A stretch of DNA of 64,000 nucleotides, taken from NCBI GenBank assembly GCA_021323265.1, contig JAJTCO010000002.1, forward strand, positions 1-64,000. Reading direction: 5' to 3'. The notes under the pieces were generated by a model that saw only the letters and a program-made list of their open reading frames with translations, was not told the DNA's origin and did not search any database. Source of the DNA: Pseudoduganella sp. Lineage in GTDB: Bacteria > Pseudomonadota > Gammaproteobacteria > Burkholderiales > Burkholderiaceae_D. Position 1 is the first letter of the stretch, and each line of letters opens with the position of its first letter. The position numbers and the translations under genes were made by a program. Shown here in pieces: positions 23,772-33,058 of this stretch.

Positions 23772-26333
23772 ATGATCAAGCCATTGAGCATTACCCTGGC
23801 CGTTGCCGCCGCATTCCCGCAATTTGCCCTCGCCGAAGAGGAGCTGGCGCGCGTCGTCGTCACCGGTTCGAATATCCGCACCAGCCAGAAGGAAGGCGCC
23901 AGCGCCGTGCAGGTGATCAGCGCCAAGGAACTGGCGGCCACCGGCAAGGTGACCGTTTCCGACATCCTGCGCACCATCTCCGCCAACAGCGGCAACAGCT
24001 ATAACGAGCAGTACACCGGTTCCTTCTCGGCCGGCACGTCCGGCCTCTCGCTGCGCGGCCTGGGGCAGAAGAACACCCTGATCCTGGTCAACGGCAAGCG
24101 CGTGTCGTCCTATGCGACGGCGCAGAACCTGCAGGAAGTGTTCGTCGACCTGAACACGCTGCCCATGGCCGCCGTGCAGCGCATCGAGGTGCTGAAGGAT
24201 GGCGCCTCCTCGGTCTACGGCTCGGACGCGGTGGCGGGTGTGGTCAACATCATCCTGTACCAGGAATTCACGGGCACCGAAGTGAGTGCGCAACTGGGCT
24301 CCTCCACTGAAGGCACGGGCCAGGTGGAACGCAGCGTGGCGCTGCAGACCGGCTTCGGCAGCCTGGACGACAATGGCTGGAGCGTGGTGTTCTCGCTCGA
24401 CGCGCAACAGCGCGACAAGCTGCAGCAAAGCGACGTGTCCTGGCTGCGCGACAGCGATTTCCGCGGCAATCCGAACGGCACGCTGGGCTGGGTGCCGACC
24501 AACTATTACGGCACGTCCGATCCGACCCGGCAGTTGGGCGGCGTGCAAGGGCCGCTGCAGCTTCAGCAGTACGGCGACATCACGCCGGGCAAGAGCGGCA
24601 ACGTACTGGCCTACAACGCGGCCGATTACCGCACGCTGATCCCGGGCGTGGAACGCGTGCACACGTCGCTGCGCGGGACCCTGAAGCTGGACGAGCACAC
24701 CGAGGCCTACGCGGAAGCGTTGTATGGCTACTCCTGGGCGGAGCAGACCTTCGGCGCGCCGCTGACGGTGGGCAGCGGCCTGCGCGCCTGGAACAACGGC
24801 AAGCAGGCGCTGGACAACATCAGCGTGGCGCTGCTGGTGGGACACCCGAACAATCCAGGCACTGCGCCGCAAGCCTTCACGGCCACCCTGTTCGACCTGG
24901 GGGCGCGCATGAAGCAGGACAAGGTGGACTTTTACCGCGCGCTGACCGGCGTCAAGGGCCACTGGCATGGCTGGGAGTACGACGCGTCCATCGCCCGCTC
25001 GGGCAGCAAGCTGAAGGAGACCGTGCAGAACTTCGTGAACCGCTACGAGTTCGAAAAAGTGCTGGCCGAAGGCAGCTACAACTTCGCCGACCAGTCGAAG
25101 AACAGCGAAGCGGTGCGCAACCGGCTGCGTCTGTCCACGCTGCGCCCGGCGCAAGCCACGCTGACCGTGGCGGACTTCAACGCTTCCAAGGACCTGGCGC
25201 AACTGCCGGCCGGCGCATTGGGCTTTGCCTTCGGCGGCCAGTGGCGCCAGGAAGAGATGGATTCGAACACCTCGAGCGCTGTCCTGTCCGGCACCGAGCT
25301 GCGGCCGGCCATCAACATCATCCGCGGCAAACGCGAGGTGAGCGCCGCTTTTGCCGAGTTCAACGTGCCGCTGCTGAAAGACCTGACCGTCAACCTGGCC
25401 GGCCGCGCCGACCGCTACAGCGATTTCGGCTCGGCCTTCTCGCCCAAGGCCAGCGTGCGTTACCAGGCGGCGCCCTGGCTGCTGCTGCGCGGCACGGCCT
25501 CGCGCGGTTTCCGCGCACCGTCGCTGCCGGAAATCACCAACTCGACGTCGGTCAGCTACGGCTCGGTGATCGACAAGCTGGATCCGGTCACGCCGACGCA
25601 GCCGCGCGGCATCACCAACATCACCATCGCCAATACGGCCTTGTCGCCGGAACGCTCGAACAACTTCAACCTGGGCGTCGTGCTGGCGCCGTCGTCGCGC
25701 AGCAGCGTGGGCGTGGACTTCTACCGCATCCGCACCAGGGGCGTGATCGGCACGGAGAGCGCCGACACCATTCTCGCCAACGAGAAGACCAGTCCGGAAC
25801 AGGTGGTGCGCGACGCGCAGGGCCGCATCCTGACCCTGTACCGCCAGTATGCCAACCAGGGCGAACGGGTGGCCAGCGGCTTCGACATCGATCTGCGCCA
25901 CAAGCTGCCCAAGTCCGCTCACGGCAACGTGACGCTGAACGCTCAGGTCAGCCGTGTATTGCGCTTCGAGCAGCCGTTGTCGACGGGCGCGGCGCTGACC
26001 AATGGCGCCGGCACCAACCACTTCGGCTCCATTCCGAAATGGCGCGGCACCACCAGCGCCACCTGGGAACTGGGCCAGTGGAGCAGCAACGCCGCCTGGC
26101 ATTTCGTGGACGGCTACGACCAGACCACGCGTCCAGGCGAACGCGTGAAGCCGGTGGCCACGGTGGATGTGAATGTGGGCTACAAGATCGGCGCGGCGAC
26201 CAGCGTGAATCTGGTGGTGAGCAACCTGTTCGACCGCAAGCCGTCGTGGGACAGTTCCTTCGCCTTCTTCGACTACACGCAAGCGGACCCGCGCGGGCGC
26301 TTCGCGTCAGTCAAGCTCAGTCACAGGTTTTAA
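23772..26333 (+). CDS. TonB-dependent outer-membrane receptor (large)
   Basis: This 853-residue protein follows an AAGGAAG RBS. It has a signal peptide (MIKPLSITLAVAAAFPQFAL). The plug domain spans about residues 25-165 (TVSDILRTISANSGNSYNEQ, LSLRGLGQKNTLILVNGKRV and IEVLKDGASSVYGSDAVAGV). A long barrel follows, with RGTASRGFRAPSLPEIT and the terminal FASVKLSHRF. The RVVVTGSNIRTSQKEGAS start is common in receptors for large organic substrates, but the ligand is not predictable. Its 3' end overlaps the convergent regulator by 17 bases. Confidence 0.9.
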   Translation: MIKPLSITLAVAAAFPQFALAEEELARVVVTGSNIRTSQKEGASAVQVISAKELAATGKVTVSDILRTISANSGNSYNEQYTGSFSAGTSGLSLRGLGQKNTLILVNGKRVSSYATAQNLQEVFVDLNTLPMAAVQRIEVLKDGASSVYGSDAVAGVVNIILYQEFTGTEVSAQLGSSTEGTGQVERSVALQTGFGSLDDNGWSVVFSLDAQQRDKLQQSDVSWLRDSDFRGNPNGTLGWVPTNYYGTSDPTRQLGGVQGPLQLQQYGDITPGKSGNVLAYNAADYRTLIPGVERVHTSLRGTLKLDEHTEAYAEALYGYSWAEQTFGAPLTVGSGLRAWNNGKQALDNISVALLVGHPNNPGTAPQAFTATLFDLGARMKQDKVDFYRALTGVKGHWHGWEYDASIARSGSKLKETVQNFVNRYEFEKVLAEGSYNFADQSKNSEAVRNRLRLSTLRPAQATLTVADFNASKDLAQLPAGALGFAFGGQWRQEEMDSNTSSAVLSGTELRPAINIIRGKREVSAAFAEFNVPLLKDLTVNLAGRADRYSDFGSAFSPKASVRYQAAPWLLLRGTASRGFRAPSLPEITNSTSVSYGSVIDKLDPVTPTQPRGITNITIANTALSPERSNNFNLGVVLAPSSRSSVGVDFYRIRTRGVIGTESADTILANEKTSPEQVVRDAQGRILTLYRQYANQGERVASGFDIDLRHKLPKSAHGNVTLNAQVSRVLRFEQPLSTGAALTNGAGTNHFGSIPKWRGTTSATWELGQWSSNAAWHFVDGYDQTTRPGERVKPVATVDVNVGYKIGAATSVNLVVSNLFDRKPSWDSSFAFFDYTQADPRGRFASVKLSHRF

Positions 26334-27123
26334 CGGCGGAGGCGCGGTAGCTGCTGGGCGTGGTCCCCGTCCGCTCGCGGAAGGCGGTGGCGAAATTGCC
26401 GGCATTGGCAAATCCCAGCAGCAGCGCGATGTCCTGCACGTCCATGTCGGTTTCGCGCAGCAGCTGCATGCTGCGCTGGATGCGCGCCTCGCGGATGTAG
26501 GCGAACACGGTCATGCCGGTGTGGGTGCGGAACAACTGGTTGAGCTTTTCGCGGTAGGTGCCCACGCTGGCGGCAATGTCGGCCAGGCCGGGCAGGGCGG
26601 CCAGGTTGTCGTAGATCAGGCGCTTGGCCGCATTGACGATGACCGAGTCGGTGTCGGCCGGCTCGGCGCTCACCGTGTCCTGTGGCGGGCGCCGCATCAG
26701 GTTCAGGTGCACGTGGATGCGCGCGGCCAGTTCGCCCGGTGCGAACGGCTTGCTGACGAAATCCACGCCGCCGATCTGCAAGCCCATGATGCGGTCTTCC
26801 GCCGCCTCGGTGCCGCTGAGGAAGATGATGGGGATGTCGCGCGTGGCCGGATTCGCCTTGAGCAGCCGGCAACAGGTGTAGCCGTCCATGTTCGGCATGC
26901 GCACGTCGAGCAGGATCAAGTCAGGCTGGCCGGACAGCGCCAACTGGTAACCCTGTTCGCCATTGAATGCGACCGAGACTCGGTAGGGAAGTTCACTTAA
27001 TAAATCCACAAGCATGCGCTGCTCGAACGCGGAATCATCCACGATGAGGATATTGCGCACTTGCGCGTCGCTGGTCAGATACATGGTCTCGATAGGTGAA
27101 GCCGTGTTGCGTATTATGCCCAC
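26317..27123 (-). CDS. Response regulator with AraC-type DNA-binding domain
   Basis: This protein has 268 residues, or 255 if the ATG at 27084 (MYLTSDAQVRNILIVDD) is used. The receiver domain covers about residues 24-140, with acidic pair DD (29-30), phospho-acceptor Asp73 in LILLDVRMP and Lys in FVSKPF. A C-terminal AraC double helix-turn-helix follows (about 170-262): LADIAASVGTYREKLNQLFR, then IALLLGFANAGNFATAFRER. No kinase gene is adjacent, so it may be an orphan. It converges with the receptor gene it overlaps. Confidence 0.88.
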   Translation of the reverse strand: MGIIRNTASPIETMYLTSDAQVRNILIVDDSAFEQRMLVDLLSELPYRVSVAFNGEQGYQLALSGQPDLILLDVRMPNMDGYTCCRLLKANPATRDIPIIFLSGTEAAEDRIMGLQIGGVDFVSKPFAPGELAARIHVHLNLMRRPPQDTVSAEPADTDSVIVNAAKRLIYDNLAALPGLADIAASVGTYREKLNQLFRTHTGMTVFAYIREARIQRSMQLLRETDMDVQDIALLLGFANAGNFATAFRERTGTTPSSYRASAVKTCD

Positions 27124-27334
27124 GTTTCCAAAGAAGTTGCAGACTTCACATCTGGCAAAGGTGTTGTCGCGTCCGGCAAAAGTCGGGTGTGGCTTTACGG
27201 CGCGGAATGCAAAGAAGATAGCGAAGTAGCTTGCAAGAGTGATTTTTGGTGAGTCTTTTAGGGGTCTTTTCGCGGTTCAATTGAGCCTGAAGCATTCAAC
27301 TGGTTAAATTGAGACGAACTGTCTAGGAGGCAAC

Positions 27335-27832
27335 ATGAAACATACCGACTTTGGCCAAATGCCTTGCCCGATCGCACGTAGCCTCGGCAAGGTCGGCGAG
27401 TGGTGGAGCATCCTGATTCTGCGCGATGCGTTCTATGGCCTGACCCGCTTCGACGAATTCGAGAAGAGCCTGAAGATCGCGCCGAACATGCTGACCCGGC
27501 GCCTGGCCGGTCTGGTGGAGGGCGGCCTGATGGAGCGCCGCCAGTACAGCACCCGCCCGCCGCGTTACGAGTACATCCTGACCAAGGCCGGGCGCGACTT
27601 CAAGCCTGTGCTGCTGGCCTTCATCGCCTGGGGTAACGAGCACCTGTCGCCGGAAGGCGCCAGCCTGCTGGTGGTGAGCCGTGAAACCGGCAAGCCGGCC
27701 GACCAGGTCCTGGTCGACGCCAATAGCGGCCTGGCCATCAACGACGAGGACTATATGTTCGCGCCGGGCCCGGCGGCGCCGGAAGTGATGCGCAACCGCA
27801 TCAACGAAGCCAGCCGCCGCATGCCCAACTAA
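27335..27832 (+). CDS. HxlR-family transcriptional regulator
   Basis: This 165-residue protein follows a strong RBS (AGGAGGCAAC). The HxlR winged helix is clear: CPIARSLGKVGEWWSILILR, then FEKSLKIAPNMLTRRLAGLV and YEYILTKAGRDFKPVLLAFI. A C-terminal extension of about 50 residues is present. Members sense aldehydes, quinones or redox state. Its target is not evident. The last 4 bases overlap the convergent anti-sigma gene. Confidence 0.88.
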   Translation: MKHTDFGQMPCPIARSLGKVGEWWSILILRDAFYGLTRFDEFEKSLKIAPNMLTRRLAGLVEGGLMERRQYSTRPPRYEYILTKAGRDFKPVLLAFIAWGNEHLSPEGASLLVVSRETGKPADQVLVDANSGLAINDEDYMFAPGPAAPEVMRNRINEASRRMPN

Positions 27833-28608
27833 GGTTGCAGCTGTTCGTAGACCGCGTGCGCGATCTGCGACAGCTCGCCCCTGCCGACGGCAGCTGACAG
27901 CGCATAGCCGAAGCTGCCGTCGATCCAATAGAACACGCCCACCTTTCCTTCCTGCGCGAAGCGGAAAGCGGTATCGCGCCCGCCTTGCTGTCCTGAGCTG
28001 ACGTAAAGCGTCAGGCGCTGGCCGCCGGCGTCCGTGTACATGAATTGTGCGACCGGGCCGCCCTCGCCCGGCAGCAGTCGTCCCCCGATCAGTTCGTAGC
28101 CCTGCGGCCCCAGCTGCGGCGGGCGCAGCTGCTTGCCCAGGCGCTTGGAGAGCCAGGCCACCAGGTGTTGCTGCTGGTCGGCGCCCACTTCGACCGGGTG
28201 TTTCACTTCCGGGCTGTAGACGGTATGGGCCAGCGCGGCCTGGCGCGGCAGGGTGGGCACGGCATGCGCGGCATAGGCGGCCGGCGCGCCGCGCAGCGTC
28301 CAGCCGGCGGCGCCCCCGGCCAGGGCCGCGCCCACGGCAATGGCCAGCATGGCGGCCGCGCGGGTGCGCCAGGCCGGGCCGTTGGCGGCAGCCCGTGGCG
28401 GCGCGTGGCGCGCCGCGGCCTGCAGCGGCGGCGGCATGCCGGCGTCAAGCACGCCGTCGAACAGCGCATGCAGGGCGGCGTTCTGCGCGCGGTAGGCGTC
28501 CAGCCGCGCCGCTTCGGCCGGGTGCCCGGCCAGGTAGCGCTCCACCGCGGCCTGCCGCTCCGGCGGCAGCCGGCGGTCGACCCAGGCTTGCAGTTCGTCT
28601 TCGTTCAT
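27829..28608 (-). CDS. Transmembrane anti-sigma factor
   Basis: This 259-residue protein has a cytoplasmic N-terminal helical region (MNEDELQAWVDRRLPPERQA), a single membrane segment at about 88-110 (AAAMLAIAVGAALAGGAAG) and a periplasmic domain (LSKRLGKQLRPPQLGPQGYE, VFYWIDGSFGYAL). The start overlaps the ECF sigma stop in an ATGA, the standard sigma/anti-sigma coupling. It is predicted to hold the sigma factor inactive until a periplasmic signal releases it. Confidence 0.85.
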   Translation of the reverse strand: MNEDELQAWVDRRLPPERQAAVERYLAGHPAEAARLDAYRAQNAALHALFDGVLDAGMPPPLQAAARHAPPRAAANGPAWRTRAAAMLAIAVGAALAGGAAGWTLRGAPAAYAAHAVPTLPRQAALAHTVYSPEVKHPVEVGADQQQHLVAWLSKRLGKQLRPPQLGPQGYELIGGRLLPGEGGPVAQFMYTDAGGQRLTLYVSSGQQGGRDTAFRFAQEGKVGVFYWIDGSFGYALSAAVGRGELSQIAHAVYEQLQP

Positions 28609-29102
28609 TTGATCACTTTCAGTGTTGCGGCGGCCGCCTCGCCGGACAACAGCCGGCGCAGCTGCTCGCGCGCCCGGCTCAGGCGCGACATCACGGTGCC
28701 GAGCGGGATATCGAGCGTGGCAGCCACCTCCTCATAGCGCATCTCTTCCAGCGCCACCAGGAGCAGGACTTCGCGCTGCGCCGGCGGCAGCAGCTGCAAG
28801 GCGCGCTCCAGGTCGCGCAGGTCGAGCTGGCCCGTGCCGGGATCGCCCGGCAGGTCGCCGTCTTCCAGGCCGCTGGCCGGCGGCGGCGCGCGGCGCAACT
28901 GGTCGATGTGCAGGTTGTGCATGATGCTGAAGAGCCAGGCGCGCAGGTCGGCATCGGCGCGCCACTGGCCCAGGCGCGACCAGCCGCGTTCCACCGTGTC
29001 CTGCACCAGGTCGTCGGCGCTGGCGCTGTCGCCGGTCAGCGCACGCGCATAGCGGCGCAGGCGCGGCAGGCAGGCCAGCAGGCGTTCATGCACCTCCTGC
29101 AT
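28605..29102 (-). CDS. ECF-type RNA polymerase sigma factor
   Basis: This 165-residue protein has region 2 (ADDLVQDTVERGWSRLGQW, then AWLFSIMHNLHIDQLRR) and region 4 (LQLLPPAQREVLLLVALEEM and YEEVAATLDIPLGTVMSRLS), joined by a short Pro-rich linker. No extra C-terminal domain is seen. It starts 4 bases after the stop of the small secreted protein gene and is followed directly by the anti-sigma gene. Confidence 0.92.
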   Translation of the reverse strand: MQEVHERLLACLPRLRRYARALTGDSASADDLVQDTVERGWSRLGQWRADADLRAWLFSIMHNLHIDQLRRAPPPASGLEDGDLPGDPGTGQLDLRDLERALQLLPPAQREVLLLVALEEMRYEEVAATLDIPLGTVMSRLSRAREQLRRLLSGEAAAATLKVIK

Positions 29103-29106
29103 GCGC

Positions 29107-29463
29107 TCAATCCTGCACGACGTGCCATACGTCCTTCACCTTGTCGCCCTTGCGTTCGCCGGCTGCCTTGTCGCCCACGAACAGGTAGAGCGGCTTGCCC
29201 TTGTACGCCAGCTGCTTGCTGCCGTCGTCGCGGGTGATGGCCGACCAGGGGCCGGACAGCTGGCCCGTCGCCGGCACGGCCGGCCAGTTCTTCAGGCAGG
29301 TGTCGACGCAGGCGCTTTTGCCGCTGCCGGCCACGTCCTTGTCGAAGGTGTAGACCGTCATGCCGGCCGCATCGACGTACACGCCATCGGCCTTTTTCAG
29401 CGGTTCGGCGGCATGGGCGCTGCTGCAGAGCAGGACGGCGGCGATCAGGGCGAGGGATTTCAT
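29107..29463 (-). CDS. Small secreted repeat protein (COG4315 type)
   Basis: This 118-residue protein follows an AAGGAG RBS. It has a signal peptide (MKSLALIAAVLLCSSAHA), then two copies of the secreted-repeat pattern: GMTVYTFDKDVAGSGKSACV, then CLKNWPAVPA and KPLYLFVGDKAAGERKGDKV, ending VWHVVQD. This family is abundant, periplasmic and of unknown role. It heads the operon with the ECF sigma and anti-sigma genes, so it is probably the envelope component or a target of that system. Confidence 0.85.
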   Translation of the reverse strand: MKSLALIAAVLLCSSAHAAEPLKKADGVYVDAAGMTVYTFDKDVAGSGKSACVDTCLKNWPAVPATGQLSGPWSAITRDDGSKQLAYKGKPLYLFVGDKAAGERKGDKVKDVWHVVQD

Positions 29464-29569
29464 GGTGTTCTCCTTGGGTGGTGGGAAGTATTGCGTATAC
29501 GTAGCGTGTGGGCGCCTTATTCCATCCTGCCTAGAATATTTTTTCATACATTCGGACCTGGAGGATGCG

Positions 29570-30232
29570 ATGAACCATTTCATGCGTGTAGCCGTTCTGT
29601 CCGCCGTGCTGGGCGCGGGCAGCGCCTGGGCTCAGGGCCTGGGTCAAACCGACCAGAAGCTGTTGACCGACCTGGCCATGGCAAATATGGCCGAAATCGA
29701 GAGCGCCAAGCTGGCGCTGCAAAAGACCCAGAGCGACCGGGTCAAGAGCTTCGCCCAGCAGATGGTGGACGACCACAGCAAGGGGCTGGAGGACGTGCGC
29801 AAGGTGGCTGCGGCGCGCAACGTCACGCTGCCGACCGAACTCGATGCCAAGAACAAGGCCATGGCCGTCAAGCTGGAGAAGCTGAGCGGCGACAAGTTCG
29901 ACCGCACTTATATGGCGCAGGCCGGCGTGAAGGCGCACAAGGAAGCGCAGCAGCTGGTGTCGAAAGGGGAAACCTCGGCCCAGGATAGCGAGGTGAAGGC
30001 GCTGATCACGCGCCTGCAGCCCACCATCCACCAGCACCTGAACAATGCCGAACAGTTGAACGCCGCCATCAAGGGCGGCACCACGGCGGGCGCCAGCGGC
30101 ACGCAAGGCACGACGGGCAGTGGCGCGCGCGTGCGTGCCGGCAATGCGCCGGCCGACGAAACCAGCAGCCGCACCCCGGGCAGCACCGGCACCAGCAAGC
30201 CTGACAGCAGTACCCGGCCAGAGCGCCGTTGA
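29570..30232 (+). CDS. DUF4142 exported protein
   Basis: The ATG at 29570 has GGAGGATGCG just upstream. The 220-residue product has a signal peptide (MRVAVLSAVLGAGSAWA). A ferritin-like four-helix DUF4142 domain covers about 25-165 (QKLLTDLAMANMAEIESAKL, FAQQMVDDHSKGLEDVRK and MAQAGVKAHKEAQQL). The last 55 residues are low-complexity Thr/Gly/Ser. It is divergent from the ECF operon and may be part of the same envelope-stress regulon. Confidence 0.85.
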   Translation: MNHFMRVAVLSAVLGAGSAWAQGLGQTDQKLLTDLAMANMAEIESAKLALQKTQSDRVKSFAQQMVDDHSKGLEDVRKVAAARNVTLPTELDAKNKAMAVKLEKLSGDKFDRTYMAQAGVKAHKEAQQLVSKGETSAQDSEVKALITRLQPTIHQHLNNAEQLNAAIKGGTTAGASGTQGTTGSGARVRAGNAPADETSSRTPGSTGTSKPDSSTRPERR

Positions 30233-30292
30233 AGCGGGCGGCGGTGGCCGCCAGGCAGGGCCTCCACTGCTTGGCCAGCGAAAAGTCCGATC

Positions 30293-33058
30293 GTGCGGTA
30301 TGATTCTTTACTGCAACATCTATTTCAGGGACTTCAAGTAGTGGAACTGTTCGCGCTCGATGAAGAGCTGGCTCAGTGGGACGCCGAATTGCCGCAGGCG
30401 GAAGGCGAGTGCCGCCTGCGGCTGCTCTCCCGCCTGGCCTGGCATTTGCGCCAGCGTGACATGGCGCGCGCGGCCCAACTTGCCGCGGAAGCAACATCGC
30501 TGGCCAGCCTGCTGCCAGCGGCGCCGCGCCGCGTCCTGGCCGCGCGCTGGGACCTGGTGCATGCCGAAGCGCGCTGGCTGGACGGCGAACTGGATGCCGC
30601 CGCCGCGCTGGCCGAGCAGGCCATGCTCGAATTTGCCCGCCACAACGACCGCCTGGGCGCGGCCGATACGCACAGCTTGCTGGCCTGGATCGCCGTCGAC
30701 CGCGGCGACTCGGCCGGCTGCGACAACGAACTGGCGCTGGCCATCGCCGATGCCCGCGCCGCGCGCGACGCCATGCGCATCGAGGTGTTCGAGAGCGTGG
30801 CCGCCCTGTTCAGCGTGTTTCGCAGCGCGACGGGGGCCAGTGCGCGCTGGAGCAAGCGCTTCGCGCAGGAAGTGGAAGGCCGGCACCCGGCAGTGGCGGG
30901 CTGGATCGCCGATTACCTGGGCACGGCCGCCTTCCAGTCGGCGGAGTTCGGGCGCGCCATCGGCCACCTGATGGCGGCGTTCGAGGCGGCGCGCGTGACG
31001 GGACAACTGCGCCGCGCCGTCATCCTTGCCACCAACATCGGCAATGCCTTTACCCGCCTGAACGCGCACGATGCGGCGCTGGAATGGATGCAGCGCGGCC
31101 TGGAACTGGCGCGCCCGAGCGGCTGGCCCATGTGCATCGGCCTGTGCCAGATGCAGGCGGCGGAAACGCTGCGCCACCTGGGCCAGCGCCAGGCGGCAAA
31201 GGGCTTGCTGCGCGAGGCATTGCAGATGCTGGCGCCGCTGTCCGGTTCGCGCGCCTTCGTCATGGCGCTGGAATACCAGGGCGACCTGGCGCTCGACCTG
31301 GGCGACCATGCGGCCGCGCTGGCCAGCTTCCGCGAACTGGAGCAGCGCGGCCATGCGCTGGCGCAGAACGATTTCCAGAGCTGCGCGCGGCGCGGTCAGG
31401 CGCATGCGCTGGCGGGACTGGGCAGGATGCGGGAGGCGCAGGACGCCGCGCAGTCGGCGCTGGCGCTGGCGCGCGAGCAGAACGACCCCTTCAGCCAGAT
31501 TGCCGCCTTGCGCGTGCTGGCCGACATCCATGCCGGCGACGCGCTGGCGGTGCTGCAGTACCTGCGCGACGCGCTGTCCATCGCCGCCCTCATCGAAGGC
31601 TACATCGTGCCGGGCCAGCTGCTTGACGCGGTGGCGCGCGAATATGCGGCGCTGGGTAACTTCGAGCTCGCCTATGAATTCTCGGTGCAGGCCAACGCGG
31701 CGCGCGACCGCACCCACAGCCAGGAAGCGACCCACCGCGCCATCGCCATGCAGGTGCAGCAGCAGACCGAACGCGCCCTGACGGAAGGCGAGCACCACCG
31801 TCAGCTGGCCGCCGCCGAAGCGCAGCGTGCCGAAGTGCTGGCGCAGACCAGCGCGACGCTGAGCCACCTGTCGGCCATCGGCCAGGAGATCACGGCGCAG
31901 CTGGACGCGTCGGCGGTATTCCGCGCGCTGGACCGGCACGTGCATGGCCTGCTCGATTCGACCCACTTCTCGATCTTCCTGCTGGAGCCGGACGGCGCCG
32001 CGCTGCACTGCGCCTTTGGCGTGGAAATGGGCCTGCCGCTGCCGCCCATGCGCATCGCGGTCGCGGACACGCGCTTCAACACGGCGCGCTGCGTGCGCGA
32101 GCGCAGCGAGATCCTGATCGAGATCGAGGACAAGTCCGACACGCCGAACCTGATCCCCGGCACCTTGCCCACGCTGACCCTGTTGTTCGCGCCGCTGAGC
32201 ATTGGCGAGCGCGTACTGGGCGTGATGACGGTGCAGTCCATGCTGCCGCGCGCGTACGGCGAGCGCGAACGGTTGATCTTCCGCACCCTGTGCGCCTACG
32301 GCGCCATTGCGCTGGACAACGCGGCAGCGCAGGCGCAGCTGCTGGAAAAGAACCTGGAGCTCGAACGCGCCTACAAGGCACTGGAAGACGTCAGCCTGAC
32401 CGACCAGCTGACGGGCCTGCGCAACCGCCGCTTCTTCCTGCAGCATGTGGAATCGGACGTCGCACTCAGCCTGCGCGGCTACGACGATCCGGCCGCCGCC
32501 GCCCTGGCGGCCGACCGCGACCTGGTGTTCTACATGGTGGACCTGGACCACTTCAAGGAAGTCAACGACCGCCATGGCCACGCGGCGGGCGACTCGGTGC
32601 TGGTGCAGATGAAGGACCGCCTGCGCGAAGTGTTCCGCGAATCGGACTACCTGGTGCGCTGGGGCGGCGAGGAGTTCCTGGTGCTGGCGCGCGCCACCGA
32701 CCGCAGCGAAGCGCACGTGGTGGCCGAGCGCATCCGCCAGGCGGTGTCGGCGCGCGCCTTCCTGCTGCCCGACGGTACGCGGCTGGCGCGCACCTGTTCC
32801 ATCGGCTTCGCCTGTTACCCCTTCCTGCCGGCGCAGCCGCGCCTGATGTCGTGGTCGCAGGTGGTGGAGCTGGCGGACGTGGGCCTGTACATCTCCAAGC
32901 ACTCGGGGCGCGACGCGTGGACGGCGCTGTACGCGACCGACGCGGCGCGGCCCGAGGAATTGTTCGCGCGCCTGGTGCACCAGCTGGGCGACTGCGTGGC
33001 GCGCGGCGAGGCGCGCATCGTGACCAGCCTGCAGGAGCGGACTATAATTTGTCCATGA
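30293..33058 (+). CDS. TPR-GAF-GGDEF diguanylate cyclase
   Basis: This protein has 921 residues from GTG 30293; GTG 30341 (VELFALDEELAQWD) is an alternative with AGGGA upstream. Residues 20-490 are helical TPR-like repeats. A coiled coil (about 480-520) and a GAF domain (about 535-690, STHFSIFLLEPDGAALHCAF) follow. The GGDEF domain spans about 700-900, with LTDQLTGLRNRRFF, MVDLDHFKEVNDRHGHAAGD and the active site WGGEEF (GGEEF near 791-795). It should make c-di-GMP. There is no membrane segment, so it is cytoplasmic. Its stop overlaps the tag start in an ATGA. Confidence 0.9.
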   Translation: MRYDSLLQHLFQGLQVVELFALDEELAQWDAELPQAEGECRLRLLSRLAWHLRQRDMARAAQLAAEATSLASLLPAAPRRVLAARWDLVHAEARWLDGELDAAAALAEQAMLEFARHNDRLGAADTHSLLAWIAVDRGDSAGCDNELALAIADARAARDAMRIEVFESVAALFSVFRSATGASARWSKRFAQEVEGRHPAVAGWIADYLGTAAFQSAEFGRAIGHLMAAFEAARVTGQLRRAVILATNIGNAFTRLNAHDAALEWMQRGLELARPSGWPMCIGLCQMQAAETLRHLGQRQAAKGLLREALQMLAPLSGSRAFVMALEYQGDLALDLGDHAAALASFRELEQRGHALAQNDFQSCARRGQAHALAGLGRMREAQDAAQSALALAREQNDPFSQIAALRVLADIHAGDALAVLQYLRDALSIAALIEGYIVPGQLLDAVAREYAALGNFELAYEFSVQANAARDRTHSQEATHRAIAMQVQQQTERALTEGEHHRQLAAAEAQRAEVLAQTSATLSHLSAIGQEITAQLDASAVFRALDRHVHGLLDSTHFSIFLLEPDGAALHCAFGVEMGLPLPPMRIAVADTRFNTARCVRERSEILIEIEDKSDTPNLIPGTLPTLTLLFAPLSIGERVLGVMTVQSMLPRAYGERERLIFRTLCAYGAIALDNAAAQAQLLEKNLELERAYKALEDVSLTDQLTGLRNRRFFLQHVESDVALSLRGYDDPAAAALAADRDLVFYMVDLDHFKEVNDRHGHAAGDSVLVQMKDRLREVFRESDYLVRWGGEEFLVLARATDRSEAHVVAERIRQAVSARAFLLPDGTRLARTCSIGFACYPFLPAQPRLMSWSQVVELADVGLYISKHSGRDAWTALYATDAARPEELFARLVHQLGDCVARGEARIVTSLQERTIICP

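Noticed and set aside
23451..26282. Upstream extension of the BlaI-like frame to over 1000 codons
   Set aside because: The extension is antisense to a complete TonB-dependent receptor gene; the repressor has its own ATG and RBS at 23450.
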